Assembly: GCF_028009165.1 (NCBI RefSeq)
Contig: NC_079243.1
Coordinates: forward strand, 310,001-374,000
Source: Akanthomyces muscarius
Lineage: Eukaryota > Ascomycota > Sordariomycetes > Hypocreales > Cordycipitaceae
Length of the DNA: 64,000 nucleotides
Reading direction: 5' to 3'
Under the pieces are notes generated by a model. That model was not told where the DNA came from. It saw only the letters and a list, made by a program, of their open reading frames with translations, and made no database searches. A program made the position numbers and the translations under genes. Below are positions 10,143 to 22,000 of the stretch, in pieces. The number at the start of each line of letters is the position of its first letter. Position 1 is the first letter of the stretch.

Positions 10143-11748
10143 AGCCCGACGTTCCGACTTACGGGCTCAGCTTGCGGGCGGCTGTCGGGCCACGCCCACT
10201 GGGTTCATATTTCACGAATGAGTGCGTATTTGATGGTTCACGAGGAGTTGAGGTGGAGTTCTACGCGATAGGACTCAGAAGTCTGAAGTACGGAAGCGTC
10301 ACACGGTATATTGGCTTGCTGCTGAGGAGACTAGAGGATAGCGACGGACACGCGTGCTTTGAGCGGGTCGGGCGAGTATGGTCCTCGGACCCTTTTTGGT
10401 ATTCTCTTGATTCAAGCACTCTATCTCTGATCTAGATAATAATATTAGAACATGTTGTCCACACGATGCGGACTGTGAAAGCGAATGGGTTCGAAAATAA
10501 ATCCAGATACGCCGGTGGCTTCTTAGGCCAGGATACGACGATACTGGATATCGGGCTGGGAAAGAATTGTTCTTCGCCACCACCCCTGTAGCGATGCGAA
10601 ATAGGCGAGTCGTTGAGGTTGAGATTTCGAGTGCGGGTAGCGCTGCCGCCAAACAAGACGTTGCGTGAGCTTGAGCCCGTCCCAGGCGTCAACCAAGCCT
10701 GCGTGCGAGTTGATGCCGGTGTCCTGGGATTTGGCGGTACGTTTGATGCCTTGGCAAGTCTGGCCACACTATCGTTAACGGCTGCTAGAAAGAACCCGCA
10801 TTTTTGATCGCGCGGCCTGGTGCAAGAGGCAACTGCAGTTGCTGTTAGCTTCTCGAGCTTGCGAACAGTAGATGATGGAAGAGCGGACACTTTTCACCAA
10901 AGCTTTGTTCCTGTTTAGAAGTGAGCCAAGGGGCTTCAATATCACAACCACAAAACCATTTGCTGTTGTAGAATTTTCCGTTTTCGTAGCTCGACGTCAG
11001 CGGCATCGTGGGTCAGATGGGGGTTGAGTACTTCTTGAACCGCAGTGATGATTCGCGCAGGGAGTAGTAAAGATGATGAATAGGGAAATACGATAATCGA
11101 CGCGTATGAGCCCCGGCCTCCCAATCACACTCCGCGAGAGAAACGTTGGGCAGGCTTGCAGTTTGCCGTCTCTTGTGGCGGTTACAGGACGAGCTTGATT
11201 GGCGCTCACAACTCGTCACATGCGTCACCGCATGAGCTGAACTGCACGACGCAGCTAGACATGCAGCGGAGTGACCAGGAATTTTGGACCACTCCTTGTC
11301 ATTTCGAACAATGTGAGTGACATCTCAAGCTGCAGCCACCTCCGTAGATCGCAGTAGGAGCGGTGATGCCTTTAGCAGCGCCTAGTGGCTTCACAACACC
11401 TGAATGGCAGCAACACGCCAAGCATATCTTTCATGCCTGTCTTACGTTGCAGCAGGGTTTTTCTCGGCGGTAGGATCGCTGCAGCAATAGGACCGAAAGT
11501 CAATCGTTTTCGCCGCGCAACACGTGTTCAACGCTGAGCATCTTGGATCTTAGCAGCCCCCCTCTTTCCTATTGCATCGGGGTTGTTGCCAGGTTCTCAA
11601 TTCGCCTTGCTTACCCCAACGAGAAGCTTTCGCAGTCTCAAGTAGCTAACAATTCGCCGTCCCTGCATGCAATGAGATATATTTGCAGCAAGGCGCACTC
11701 TTTCTGCGGTGTCCTGCGACAAGTCTAACAGTGATCCAAAAATTTACC
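10143..11748. other. long spacer without a supported gene
   Basis: Several overlapping open frames on both strands (10432-10890, 10997-11228) lack codon or domain character. The right end is the promoter of the zinc-finger repeat gene. Confidence 0.45.
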
Positions 11749-13250
11749 ATGAGCTTCCCTTGTTCTACTTGCAACCGATCGTTTGCTCGCCAGGATGACT
11801 TTTTACAGCATCTGAGCGACTCTCCAGCCCACGCCCAAACGTTTGACTGCGATGCCTGCGATCGGTCTTTCACCAGCCAGGACGCTCTAGATCAGCACAT
11901 GCGCGACTCTCCCGCCCACGCCCAAACGTTTGACTGCGATGCCTGCGATCGGTCTTTCACCAGCCAGGATGCTCTAGATCAGCACATGCGCGACTCTCCC
12001 GCCCACGCCCAAACGTTTGACTGCGATGCCTGCGATCGGTCTTTCACCAGCCAGGATGCTCTAGATCAGCACATGCGCGACTCTCCCGCCCACGCCCAAA
12101 CGTTTGACTGCGATGCCTGCGATCGGTCTTTCACCAGCCAGGATGCTCTAGATCAGCACATGCGCGACTCTCCCGCCCACGCCCAAACGTTTGACTGCGA
12201 TGCCTGCGATCGGTCTTTCACCAGCCAGGATGCTCTAGATCAGCACATGCGCGACTCTCCCGCCCACGCCCAAACGTTTGACTGCGATGCCTGCGATCGG
12301 TCTTTCACCAGCCAGGACGCTCTAGATCAGCACATGCGCGACTCTCCCGCCCACGCCCAAACGTTTGACTGCGATGCCTGCGATCGGTCTTTCACCAGCC
12401 AGGTTGCTCTAGATCAGCACATGCGCGACTCTCCCGCCCACGCCCAAACGTTTGACTGCGATGCCTGCGATCGGTCTTTCACCAGCCAGGACGCTCTAGA
12501 TCAGCACATGCGCGACTCTCCCGCCCACGCCCAAACGTTTGACTGCGGTGCCTGCGATCGGTCTCTCACCAGCCAGGACGCTCTAGGTCAGCACATGCGC
12601 GACTCTCCCGCCCACGCCCAAACGTTCGACTGCGGTGCTTGCAATCGGTCTTTCAGCAGCCAAGATGCTCTGGATCAGCACATGCGCGACTCCCAGCTTC
12701 ACCAGCAGAGTATAGAGACTCCATTGGATACGTTTTTCCGTTCTTTTCCAAGCTTTCACTATAATTCTTCTCTTCCACCAGCTACTTCGTATGCCGACTT
12801 ACAGGAGCATATGGGATGGCACCGAGGCCAAACAGAGTCAAATGAAGCATGGACAGATTATCAAAATGCGCTGGAAAGCGAGTTACGCATGTGGTACGGA
12901 CAAGAAGACAATTTGTCTGCATGGCATGCTCTTTGTCGTGCGATTGGAATTGTCCCACTTCCCAGAACGTGTGGGCAGTGCCAGGAGGTAGTAGATTTCC
13001 TTGTGAACAATGTCGGAACTTATTCTAATGTGCAAGATAGGCCGCACGCAGGACTCACGTCAATATCGTTGACCTGATCGAATGGGGACGAAGTAGTCGT
13101 GGAGATCAGGTTCAGTGCTTCGGCACTGTGGGAGAACTGCGAGCCTACACTAAAAGGACAGGAAAGGTATTTCGTAATACTTTCGATGAAGCCGATGGCA
13201 GTGTTGTTTTAAGGCATCTACTTCGGAAAATATTTCGTGGGAGCTTGTAA
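11749..13250 (+). CDS. multi-finger C2H2 protein with homogenised 29-aa repeats
   Basis: Exon 1 is 11749-12987 and exon 2 is 13041-13250; the 53-nt intron uses GTAGTA and a TAG acceptor. The product is 482 aa. It has eleven fingers: one divergent first finger, then ten units with an 87-bp period starting near 11842. Each finger is C-x2-C-x12-H-x6-H, a long His spacing like U1/JAZ-type fingers. Units 1-8 are almost identical in DNA; units 9-10 are more diverged. The C-terminal domain (about residues 330-482: a LPPATSYADLQEHMGWHRG start, ELRMWYG, AWHALCRAIGI, then THVNIVDLIEWGR and VVLRHLLRKIF) belongs to a fungal family of unknown function that follows such fingers. Function is unknown; nucleic-acid binding is likely. 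Confidence 0.85.
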
Positions 13251-13414
13251 AAGCACCGTAAGTGAAATGGAGGTTAACGCATTATGTGCCCAGTTTGGTC
13301 CCCAACGCTATGGGAGCTAGTGGGTTAGTTAGGTCGAATCAGCCCCCTTAGTTGGGAGTGCTGACATCGGACGTGTAAAATAATGCCCAGCCAGAACATT
13401 TCCCACATTTACCG

Positions 13415-14551
13415 ATGGAAGATATCCCCACCTGGAAACAAATTGACAGGGAAAGTTGGATCCCTGGAATAGTGAACAATTTTCAATCAAGCGCAGGAGC
13501 TGATGCACATGAAAGCATAGCTCACCTGTTCCCGGAACAGCGTGGCACAGAAATCACGCATATTCCCGGTCAAACCGGGGTAAATGTCACGCGTGCAAGT
13601 CATGGGGACGCAAACAATGCTGAGTAAGTCCAATGGTCTTATGAATTCTTTCGCCCGATAAGGATTTTTCGTTCACAAAAACTATAGCACGGGGACTGGA
13701 TCGGCCAGGGCTTGCGCGTATGGTTATCACCGGGAAAAGTGTGTCCATGCAAATTCCTGGCCACAGGATAAATGCGACTGAAGTACTCCAGGCCGCGCCA
13801 ATACCTAAAGACAGGCGGAAGGTCTACATGCGAAGACTGAAATCACATACAACTGTCGAAGCAGTTACTCCCCGCAAAGTTACATGGGTCCCTTTCGAAG
13901 ACGGCGTACTCCTGTGCGAGGCGGTGGGCCTCAAGGAGAAGCTACTACCGCTTCTTCTTTATGCAGGGCGTAGTCTTCCCTACACAGAGAAGAATTATCT
14001 CCAGATTCGCCGACGCCCTGCGACCATACAACCTGTTGGCGAGTCTTCGCGAGCGTCTCTTGCGATTCGGGTTTGCGAACCAAATGAAGTTGGCTTGTGC
14101 TAAAGCCTCACAGAGTATTAGCCAAATCCCGCTTGACAAACTACCGCAGCTTCGAGTACCAGCACTTTGTGCTACTATCAGAAATGCACTCACGCGAAAA
14201 AATAGTTGACTTGGAACATTGAGTTTTGTATACGTCAAGGTGAGCAAGGCCACCAAAGAGACACTCATAGCAAGATTTGCCAACGGAGCAAGCAGTAACA
14301 ATTTTCGCATTCGCATTGTGCAAAATTCGCACATGAAAAAAACGGTTGAGCCGAATGGGTCGTGGACTGAATCGTTCGCAGGCCGAGTAGCAGGGTTCTG
14401 GCTTATACTTAGCCGTCTGCGATGGGGCACAGGCGCGGAGCACTAGGCTGATTGAATGTCCAACGGGCTGCAGGTAATCCACAGCAAATTGACACCGAGT
14501 TGCCAAATGTTGCTTCTTGAACCTACTTGCACCCGCTGCTCAAAGGGGCGC
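13415..14551 (+). pseudogene. APSES/KilA-N-like transcription-factor relic
   Basis: A possible first exon spans 13415-13623, followed by a GTAAGT donor. The core at 13720-14103 reads as an APSES/KilA-N-like module: a SVSMQIPGHRINATEVLQAA start and WVPFEDGVLLCEAVGLKEKL. After a frameshift near 13960-14000 the C-terminal part continues in another frame (SLRERLLRFGFANQMKLA...) to a stop at 14209, with a diverged tail to 14551. The C-terminal segment from 14041 has a second copy at 57749-58278. The exon phases also fail to match, so the gene is probably dead. The DNA-binding assignment rests on motif resemblance only. Confidence 0.5.
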
Positions 14552-15395
14552 TGTCGACCGTACACTTTTCTCTATGACTGGCAACAAATTGCGTAATCAA
14601 CGCCACGTTGATGCGTTCCGTCCATTCGCCCGAGAGCGTTATTGCCAGTCCTTCTCTGCGCAGGTCCTGTCCCTTTAACTCCAGCGAGAGGCACCAACTT
14701 GTGCAGAGCTTGCACGAGGCGCATCAGCTGCTCAGCTTGCGTCGTAGATTCCTCCTTATCCCTAAATGCCCAGTTCATCTTCTGGCGCCTCGATTCGGGA
14801 AGTTCGCTTGGATGGGGTTGGGTGCGGCCTCGGAGAGAGAGTGCACCGCTTTTTTGTCCAGCTTTTGTACCGCCTGCGGGCAGAAATGTGCCGTCTGCAT
14901 CGGTGCAGATTCTCTCGATCTCTGTTAGATGCATGCGCAAGTTGGCGTCTATAGTTGCAAGTTGGCGTGAGAGGACGGCTCTAGTGCTAACTAAGAACTA
15001 CCAAACTGTCATGGTCTGTGTCTACAGCCAATCCCGCGTAAAAAACTGAAAACTCATTTTCCATCGTCGAGTCCCAATAAACAGGCCACGGGTGGTGCTG
15101 GCACTGTGATCCGCAATGAGGCCCTTGGCCACATTGTATAACTGATGAAGGGGAAGAGTCGAGATTTGTCACCTAAAGCCAGAAATGAATTTCAGAAGCA
15201 CTGCCCAGTTGAACGTGATTCACGAGACAGACTTTTTGTGTAATACGCGGCGCCGTCTCACACTTGATTGCGCTTTTTTGCCAGAGTATACTGCAATGTT
15301 GAATGACGTCGCCAGAGCCCCTCTCTCCATTTCCAGCATTGCAGAATGTGTACAAAGGCAGCGAGACAATGGACACTGCCGTAGATATCACTATT
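14552..15395. other. spacer, no recognised gene
   Basis: A minus-strand open frame at 14572-14940 (122 aa) has no recognised domain. Short fragments at 15173-15391 look weakly protein-like. No repeat boundary is visible. Confidence 0.4.
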
Positions 15396-16190
15396 TCAAG
15401 ACAGTGAATCCAGTAGTTCGTCTGCAGTTATACCCCAAAACCCCCAGATTGACACGCTGGACTTCGGATAACGGATCGCTTGCTTCACAAAGGAGTAATA
15501 GCCCGCTGGAATGTCGGCAAGTTGAGCATCAGGCTTGAGAGAAATGCAGCAGTACGACGCAGGTGCATCTGAGCTGTTGTAGACACACCCTTCGAGTCGG
15601 AAATTGACTGGGATGTGGCGAGTGACTGCGATCGAGGCTACGTAGCGCCATTCCATAACACGCTGGCAGGCCTGATCGATTTGACGGAGCTTCTCCTTGC
15701 ACATATCTCTGGCTTCTTGTAGTTCACACTGTGGAATAGCAGCTGGAAAAACCAGGCTTATTTCCTCGAGACACGGAAACTCGTTCGAAAACTCTGTCAA
15801 GTCTAGCTGTTCATAGGCTGCAGTTTCAATTCGAATTGCTATCGACGCGGCCTTCACAGTGGGAAAAGCGCTTGTGAAAACGCGCAGATACTCCAAACCC
15901 TGGGCAAAATAGAGAGTCCTGACGTTGGCCCCCATCGCGATTGGCGCTGCCGGTATGGAGTATCGAACACATCGCGTCTCCAGTTGTTGGATAGGGGGTC
16001 GAGAACTCTTCTGGACCTCCCACGCTTCTCTGCACGGCACATGAAGCTGGGCCCGTGTTGTGAAATTGACCGTAAAGCGCTCTATGTCCAACTCGCGGAT
16101 GTCGATTTTTAATGTGAGGGGTTGCCATGCATACAGGTATTCCCATATCAGCCTCCGTAATTCCGGTGGTAGTCGAGCAGACTCGCTCAT
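15396..16190 (-). CDS. 2EXR-domain protein
   Basis: A single-exon protein of 264 aa. The N-terminus MSESARLPPELRRLIWEYLY is the signature of the fungal 2EXR domain, an F-box-like N-terminal helix pair found in large lineage-specific families. The remainder has the alternating strands usual in these proteins, with no other domain. Such proteins are abundant in Hypocreales and are of unknown function. The start is fixed by the position of the 2EXR motif. Confidence 0.75.
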   Translation of the reverse strand: MSESARLPPELRRLIWEYLYAWQPLTLKIDIRELDIERFTVNFTTRAQLHVPCREAWEVQKSSRPPIQQLETRCVRYSIPAAPIAMGANVRTLYFAQGLEYLRVFTSAFPTVKAASIAIRIETAAYEQLDLTEFSNEFPCLEEISLVFPAAIPQCELQEARDMCKEKLRQIDQACQRVMEWRYVASIAVTRHIPVNFRLEGCVYNSSDAPASYCCISLKPDAQLADIPAGYYSFVKQAIRYPKSSVSIWGFWGITADELLDSLS

Positions 16191-16811
16191 GTTCCTGACT
16201 CAACGTAGAGATGTTCTGCCACAGTAGCGTGATTTCGAAGAGGCCCGTCCGGCTAGGTGGTCGTGGAGAAAATGCGCAGAAATTTTGACAATGATAGCCC
16301 ATGAACAGCATGCGTCGATGCGCCTGGGAGAATGGCCAGGTACGCACGAAGGCACTCTTGGAGAAGATAATCGCACTGTCGGAGCGCCCTGCCCCGCAGC
16401 TGACTAAAACGTAAGTGCCATTGCCGGGCTGCCAGCAGGCCCTTTCGACGTACACGCTCTCCCCTTGTGATTTTCGAAAGGTAAAGCGCGACACGCGAAA
16501 GATTTGCGATGATGTATTTTGAATTGAATCTACCGCGAGCCCATAAATTTGACCTTTACCTGCCGCGATCGATGGGACATCGCGAGGCAACCCTGCGTCG
16601 CTTATCCCGTGGAAATATCATCCATGGAAGCATCAGTCCTGGCAATATCATCCATGTAAAAATGATAACACTGCTCTGGCTTGGCTGGCCACAGCTTAAT
16701 ACTGTGGTATATGACATCATCATAAGCTTCACTATTGGCGCCAATATCAATAGTACCCATTCGGGTGGGTTTTTCATCGGGGCCCATGCATATGATGGTG
16801 AGCATAAATTT
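16191..16811. other. spacer between two minus-strand genes
   Basis: No gene supported. A near-duplicate phrase with ATATCATCCATG occurs twice near 16615-16660. Confidence 0.45.
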
Positions 16812-17177
16812 TCATGTCATGCCAGTTTGGAGCGTGTTCAACCCCATTGGACCCTTACAGCTATCGTAGAAGTTGCCACTACAGATTAGACCAAACCGAT
16901 TAGAGCGATACGATAACGAGCTACGGTCCTGTAACATACCCTTTCCATATCTGCGCTGACCATCGTATTCTCTCAAGAAGTTCTGCAGATCCCCTTCTAC
17001 AATGTTTTCGCGACAACGGCACTGAAAGATGGTGGAATACGGATCGAGCAGCCAGCATTCGTCGCATGCATCTCGAATGGGACCGTTGGCGGAGTACTTC
17101 TGGGTGCCAGGTCCATGATCGCAAACGATTGCGGCGGCTGCCGATGCGAAGATGAGGGTACAGTGAATCGATCGCAT
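16812..17177 (-). CDS. small secreted cysteine-containing protein
   Basis: A 121-aa protein with a predicted signal peptide (MRSIHC then a hydrophobic stretch, probable cleavage near residue 18-19). The mature part has about seven cysteines, including a CDEC pair and a CRC pair, and a final CKG segment. The size, secretion signal and cysteine content fit fungal small secreted proteins, which include effector candidates, but no family is recognised and no host role can be claimed. No intron is needed. Confidence 0.55.
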   Translation of the reverse strand: MRSIHCTLIFASAAAAIVCDHGPGTQKYSANGPIRDACDECWLLDPYSTIFQCRCRENIVEGDLQNFLREYDGQRRYGKGMLQDRSSLSYRSNRFGLICSGNFYDSCKGPMGLNTLQTGMT

Positions 17178-18574
17178 GTTGGCATGCTAGGTAGTGAGCA
17201 CAACAGGGCAAGCATCTACTTATGATCCGCTGCCGTGTTAGCTTCCAAGGTACGACGGGTAGCCGAAAGTGGTGTGTTTCGCGCGTAGACTTGTTAGGTG
17301 CTGTAGACCTGCTGAAGTTACAGGCCTCAGCCAGTGCTGAAACCCGACCGTCCTTCCATCACAGCTCCTCTGTGCTGAAGCATTCAATAGCCACCCGCAC
17401 GTACAGGTAAAACGCGACACTGTCAAGCATGATCGCAGCAGCTGGCAGCGCGGCTAGCACCAGTCACGGATATGGAATGAAGCAGCAGCTTTGTCGTGTC
17501 GCATGCAAATGACCAAAGTAGTCACGGCGTAAGGGATGCTCTGCAACGCCACTACCGCGAACCAAGCGCTGCCGACTGTATTCGCAACGGGGTAGTTATT
17601 TTCATGGACCGAGAGTACTGTATTCGTTTCATATATTGACTCTTAGCTGCTTGTCGAGCGTCTTAGTGGGCTGTTACAGGGCTAAAAGGGGACAGGTTAT
17701 GACGGGCCAGCGCCTCCTTTGACCCCTCGGGCGGGTCCCTTGCGCCAGTGGCAGCCATGGCCGATTGATCAATCGCCAGTTCGCTGGTCGACGCTTCCTA
17801 CTGGGCGTAAGCCTGCGAGGATGGGTTTTATTTTTAAAAAGGACTTAACCAATGTAGATGTGAGAGGAGGATTTTGTGGATTCAGCTTTTGACAAGCATG
17901 ACGAGGTGGTGCGGAGACGCGATTATATTCTCACAGAGGGCTTTCGTTGTGACTCCAGGACCTGAATCTCTTCCTGCGTATTCCTGGCAACATCGACACA
18001 CCATGTAGGCCGCAGCCCTAAATCACGGCAAGTGTTTAGCGCACGCAAGCTCTCCCTACGCTACACAGTAGGCGTCTTAGCCACGACCTGACTTTTTGAC
18101 CACAGCATGACTTGCGGCTACAACACGACTTTCGGTCATAACACGATTTTTGGCCACAGCCCGATATGGTAGCCAGTGGCTTTCTACCTCATGTGGTGGC
18201 ATTTGGCGCAGCCAGTTTTGGTTGACCCGTTAGTGACTTTCTTGCTGTTGACTGGCGCCAGCTTTCGGCCCTCAGCCGCCTGTCTACTGTTTCCCTGTGC
18301 TTGACCATCGGCGCCTTCTGCCGGCAGTATTCTGTATGCACTCACTACATTACTTTTATTCCTAACCAGTGGCGTCTTTCTCATTAATCACTTGTTCGTT
18401 TGTTTGCCCAACCATTTGTTGCCTTTCCCTCTAACAGGTGATCAGCTGGTTGATGGCTACTGGCTCTCCAACCTCGCTGTTGCTGGCGGGTTAGCAGCTC
18501 TCCGCTTGTCTATTTGTCCATTTACAGTTTTTCGTTGCCTACGATGTGTCCTTCATTGACGCAGAACGGGCGCA
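17178..18574. other. long spacer with a minisatellite
   Basis: It contains the 18-bp repeat at 18081-18170 and short open frames without domains. A minus-strand frame at 18184-18384 lies just left of the methyltransferase 3' end and is unrecognised. Confidence 0.45.
18081..18170. repeat. 18-bp minisatellite, five units
   Basis: Five degenerate copies of an 18-bp unit close to CCACAACACGACTTTTGG. The same unit recurs at 20390-20515 in the same orientation. Confidence 0.85.
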
Positions 18575-19569
18575 TCAGCTACCAGCACCTTCCGGCTTCT
18601 GCCCAAACACATTTGTTCTTCGTATGGGGTTAGCACAAAACCATTCTTGATATGAACTAGAGCCTATCATTTCACTTACGCCAAACAGTAAGCTTGTAAC
18701 TTCGGGGTTCGAAGCATGGTACGCATCTCTGACACGAATGCTTCGACACGATGGTGCTCCCATCCCATAACTTCCAAGAGCAGAAATAGAGCAAACCCAT
18801 CTAAGCTCACGGTCAAGAACGCAAGATTAAATAAGCCAATTCTCCGCAGAGTTGCATTGCTGCTCCATCCGCCGACGGGCACCTGGTACGATTTTGAAAC
18901 AATGTTGACAAATCCAGAATCCCGCATGTGCCGAGTTATACTTCCATTCACACCAATACGTAGCGATTTGCCTAGTCGATCACCTGCCTCAGTAAGAACA
19001 TCATCCCAGCGCCTGAATATATGCTTAGGATCGTCCTTGATTTCTGGCAGTTTGCTGTATACCCTGGTGGTGAACTCGAAATGTTCAACCCAACCTCCAG
19101 GTTGAAGAGCACGATATACCTCTGCGTAAAGGTGCGGCCACTCTCGAATGCTTCCGTAGAGTCCGCGCATATGCACGAAATCGAAGGTCGCAGCTGTATA
19201 CGTCCATTCTAGCTGAGCATCTTCAATCTGAAAAGAGCAGTTAGGTGGCACCCAAGGGGGCTGAATAGGACTGATATCAGTACCAATAATCTCCGCAGCT
19301 GGGCATTGATCTGCCATATCGATGGCCCATATGCCAGTGCCAGTACCAACATCGAGGACTTTAGACATAGACAGCAAAGGAATGGGTGCTTCAAACAAGC
19401 GGTCGCCTAATAGTATGGTGATGAAGTGGTGAGCCATGTCCAAGCCATCGTTCTGCTGCTCGTCGTTCGGGCACCAGTATTCAGTCGTTGGGCATTTCTG
19501 GTATGTCCGTCCATGAATAGTTCGGTACTCGAAGATGCTCGATACAAGAGATGCCGTTGATGAAGTCAT
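18575..19569 (-). CDS. LaeA-like SAM-dependent methyltransferase
   Basis: Two exons, 19569-18680 and 18617-18575; the 62-nt intron is GTAAGT...CGAAG. Joined, they give 310 aa and restore the conserved ending QAY...VFGQKPE. The class I methyltransferase fold is clear: an N-terminal YWCPNDEQQNDGLDMAHH segment typical of fungal LaeA-like enzymes, motif I VLDVGTGTGIWAIDMA (about residues 70-85), the acidic IIGTDISPIQPPWVP strand and LQPGGWVEHFE (motif III region). LaeA-like methyltransferases are numerous in fungi and most have unknown substrates; a link to secondary metabolism is possible but not shown by the neighbours. Confidence 0.85.
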
Positions 19570-21723
19570 GCTTTTGGGAAAGTTAGCTGGTGAACACTGG
19601 CGATGTGAAGCGGTTGCTGGGTAGACCCTAACCTACCAACGTCCCCAATTGCAGAGTCGGCATCACTGTCGTCCATCGTCGTCACTTCGTAATCAGATAG
19701 ATACCCCGCTATTTATCGACAGACGCTTTCTGCGCGCAGCTTCCCAGCGCGTCGCCTTTGCGAATTTTGCAGACAGTGCTGACGATCCGGGGTAGCGTTG
19801 CAGCGAGTTATAATCCACAATCATTGGGGTTATCTTATGCCCGCAGAGCGGCATACAGTGGCGAATAGCCGGCGACTGCGGCGAGATAGAGGAAGTATTG
19901 AGTGAAGCCAGAGTAGGAAATATTACGTTATTAGTACGTGGGAGGACGGCAGACTACCGGTAGAGCAGCAACAGAACTCCTCAACCTCTATCTTAACTTC
20001 CCGTTTAATTTTGGTAGAGGCTCCAATAATGTGGGGAAAATACGGGGCGCTCACGCAAATATTGAATTGCCATTGGCGGCGCGCAGAGTCAAACCGCTTT
20101 TGTGACAAATCTTATCAGTCAAAAGTGCGGGTACCGGTAATTGGCTCCGTTGCACTGCCGAACCATAGGCTTGAAGCACCTTTGAATCGCTCTTCTGGAC
20201 GTACAAAGCCACAAGTACAATATTAAATAACCAGCCTTTCAATAAGTACCGTAGCCTTCGACTGCCAGCCTATTATTGACGGGTGTGGAATAGCTGCCGC
20301 CACATCATGGCGGGTCTTTGGCTCGCATAATGTTCCTACCCTGCAAGTTGGGGCATTTCTTTGGGCCAGGGCTCAAGCAGACGTTTTAGCCACAACACGG
20401 CTTTTCGCCACGACACGAGTTTCGGCCACGACATGATTTTCGGCCACAACATGACTTTCAGCCACAACACTACTTTTGGTCACAGCACCACTTTTGGCCA
20501 CACCACGACTTCTGGAACCAGCGCAAAAAGACGCTAGCAGGGCATGGGCAAAACAGAACAAATGAACAGGTCCACAAGTAAACAAGCGAGAAACGGCGTA
20601 GCCTGCTAAGCAATGGGATGCCGATCCAGGACCACTACCTAGAAAGAATCGCCAAGGATGTCGGCAACCAGCAAAAAGTAACGAATAAATGCGCCGAAAG
20701 TTGTTCAACCGCCAGGCCTGGGAGAACCAAAAGTCACTAGCCACCAAATAGCTGGTCAAAACTTGCTTGAGCAGAATCATGCTAATGAGCTGTTGGCAAG
20801 AAGGGACGACAACGAAGAAATGGCCCAGCGGAAAGCTGCTAGCCACCAGCGATGTTTACGTTAGAGGCCACTTACCACCGGCTAGCTAGCCAAGAAATGT
20901 TTGGGCAAAAGGCGACAGATAGCCAGGGGAATGAGTAAACAAATGGAGGAGGAGAAAGCCGCCATCTAGATAGGGGACCGGAAAGAGCTCTTCCTCCCCA
21001 AGGCACCGCCGGGCATGATGCCAGGCATTGTCCCGCTTCCGGTTCGACCAAGGCTTATTGTTGGGACAGTGAAGGCATTGATACAATACCATGCCCCTAT
21101 ATTTGCGTTTGCACGTACCGCCCGGGACATTGTGGGCCTTGTCATCAGGCTAGGTTGCTTTGAAGAATAAAGAGAATTGCAAAGACGAGCTAGCAATTGG
21201 TCGGTCTGAGGCCGATGCCGCCGACGTGGCGGTGGCTTCGGATGACGCCATGGGCAGTAAATTCCCCGAGTGGACAGCTGTGTCGGAATAGTGTCGTTTT
21301 GTGACTCGCCGGATCATGGATTTCCTTGCACTGGAGGCCCTTGAGAGGCTGGCACCGGACTACCTGCATGGAAGCTGCTCAGGGGTTGGCTGTGAGACTT
21401 CATTTGGTCGCGTAATGCGCGTGGGCAGCACGCGCGACTGCGAATCAAGTCTGCAGCCCACGGCATCTGAACCAGTTCGACTGCGTTGCTGTTCAGAAGT
21501 GTGGAGTGGAAACGTCCACTCTAGTATTGAGGCGCGGCGTCCTGGTGTTCACTGTGGGTGATCCAAGGCACATGGGAAGATGCAGCACGCAGCGTCCCTT
21601 TGTGGGCTACCCAGGGACGACGGCATCGCTGGCAGAGGGCGATCTGGGAGGAGGCGCAGACAGAAGATGGTGTGATTCGGATGACCGAGGTGCACGCCCG
21701 CAGGTTTTTAGGAAGAGGAGGCC
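19570..21723. other. long spacer with a minisatellite and unrecognised frames
   Basis: A minus-strand frame at 20373-20846 is open through the minisatellite and would encode six-residue repeats like VVAKSR; this is probably incidental. At 20886-21092 (minus) a C-x2-C...H-H-x3-C pattern recalls a BED-type finger but is too short to support. No intact gene is seen. Confidence 0.4.
20390..20515. repeat. 18-bp minisatellite, seven units
   Basis: Seven degenerate copies of the 18-bp unit also found at 18081-18170. On the minus strand each unit encodes a hexapeptide like VVAKSR without interrupting the frame. Confidence 0.88.
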
Positions 21724-22000
21724 ATGTCCCTAAGCGATCGTTATCAGCCTCGCAGCGCAGCCGCGCCGTTGGCGGGCGACGATCTAATCAGCCAGCGGTT
21801 CCGTTTGTTCAGGCGAATGGATCAGTCCGCGGCGGCGCTCGGTGAGGAACAAGAGCGTGAGCTCTCGCCGGAAGTTGAACGTGAGCGACAGACAGGTGCA
21901 GAGGGCGCCTCCGGCGAAACCCGCCCCGCACTACTTGCACCCAGATATCATCGCTTTCGTTGCCACCGGACTCAGCGCTAGATATTCCACCGGCTTCTCG
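21724..22000 (+). pseudogene. fragment of a DUF3638-type giant protein
   Basis: The frame from 21724 reads NLSDRY-like sequence, then AALGEEQERELSPEVERERQ. After a GACAGACAGG sequence near 21887 the match continues in another frame as VQRAPPAKPAPHYLHPDIIAFVATG. This combination is characteristic of an internal stretch of very large fungal DUF3638/DUF3645 proteins. Only about 90 of some 3000 residues are present. The shift is explained by a tandem duplication of ACAG. The identification rests on remembered family sequence. Confidence 0.55.

Noticed and set aside
9713..10435. 240-aa plus-strand open frame
   Set aside because: Overlaps more protein-like minus-strand frames, has no ATG-context or domain support, and shows no family resemblance.
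11842..12702. 87-bp direct repeats as a CRISPR-like array
   Set aside because: Units are directly contiguous, coding in one frame and encode zinc fingers; there are no spacers, and the genome is eukaryotic.
20373..20846. 157-aa frame with VVAKSR hexapeptide repeats as a real gene
   Set aside because: The repeat is an 18-bp minisatellite that also occurs outside any convincing gene at 18081; the rest of the frame has no domain.
20886..21092. BED-finger start of a hAT transposase
   Set aside because: Only one Cys/His pattern, no transposase domain, inverted repeats or target duplication nearby.
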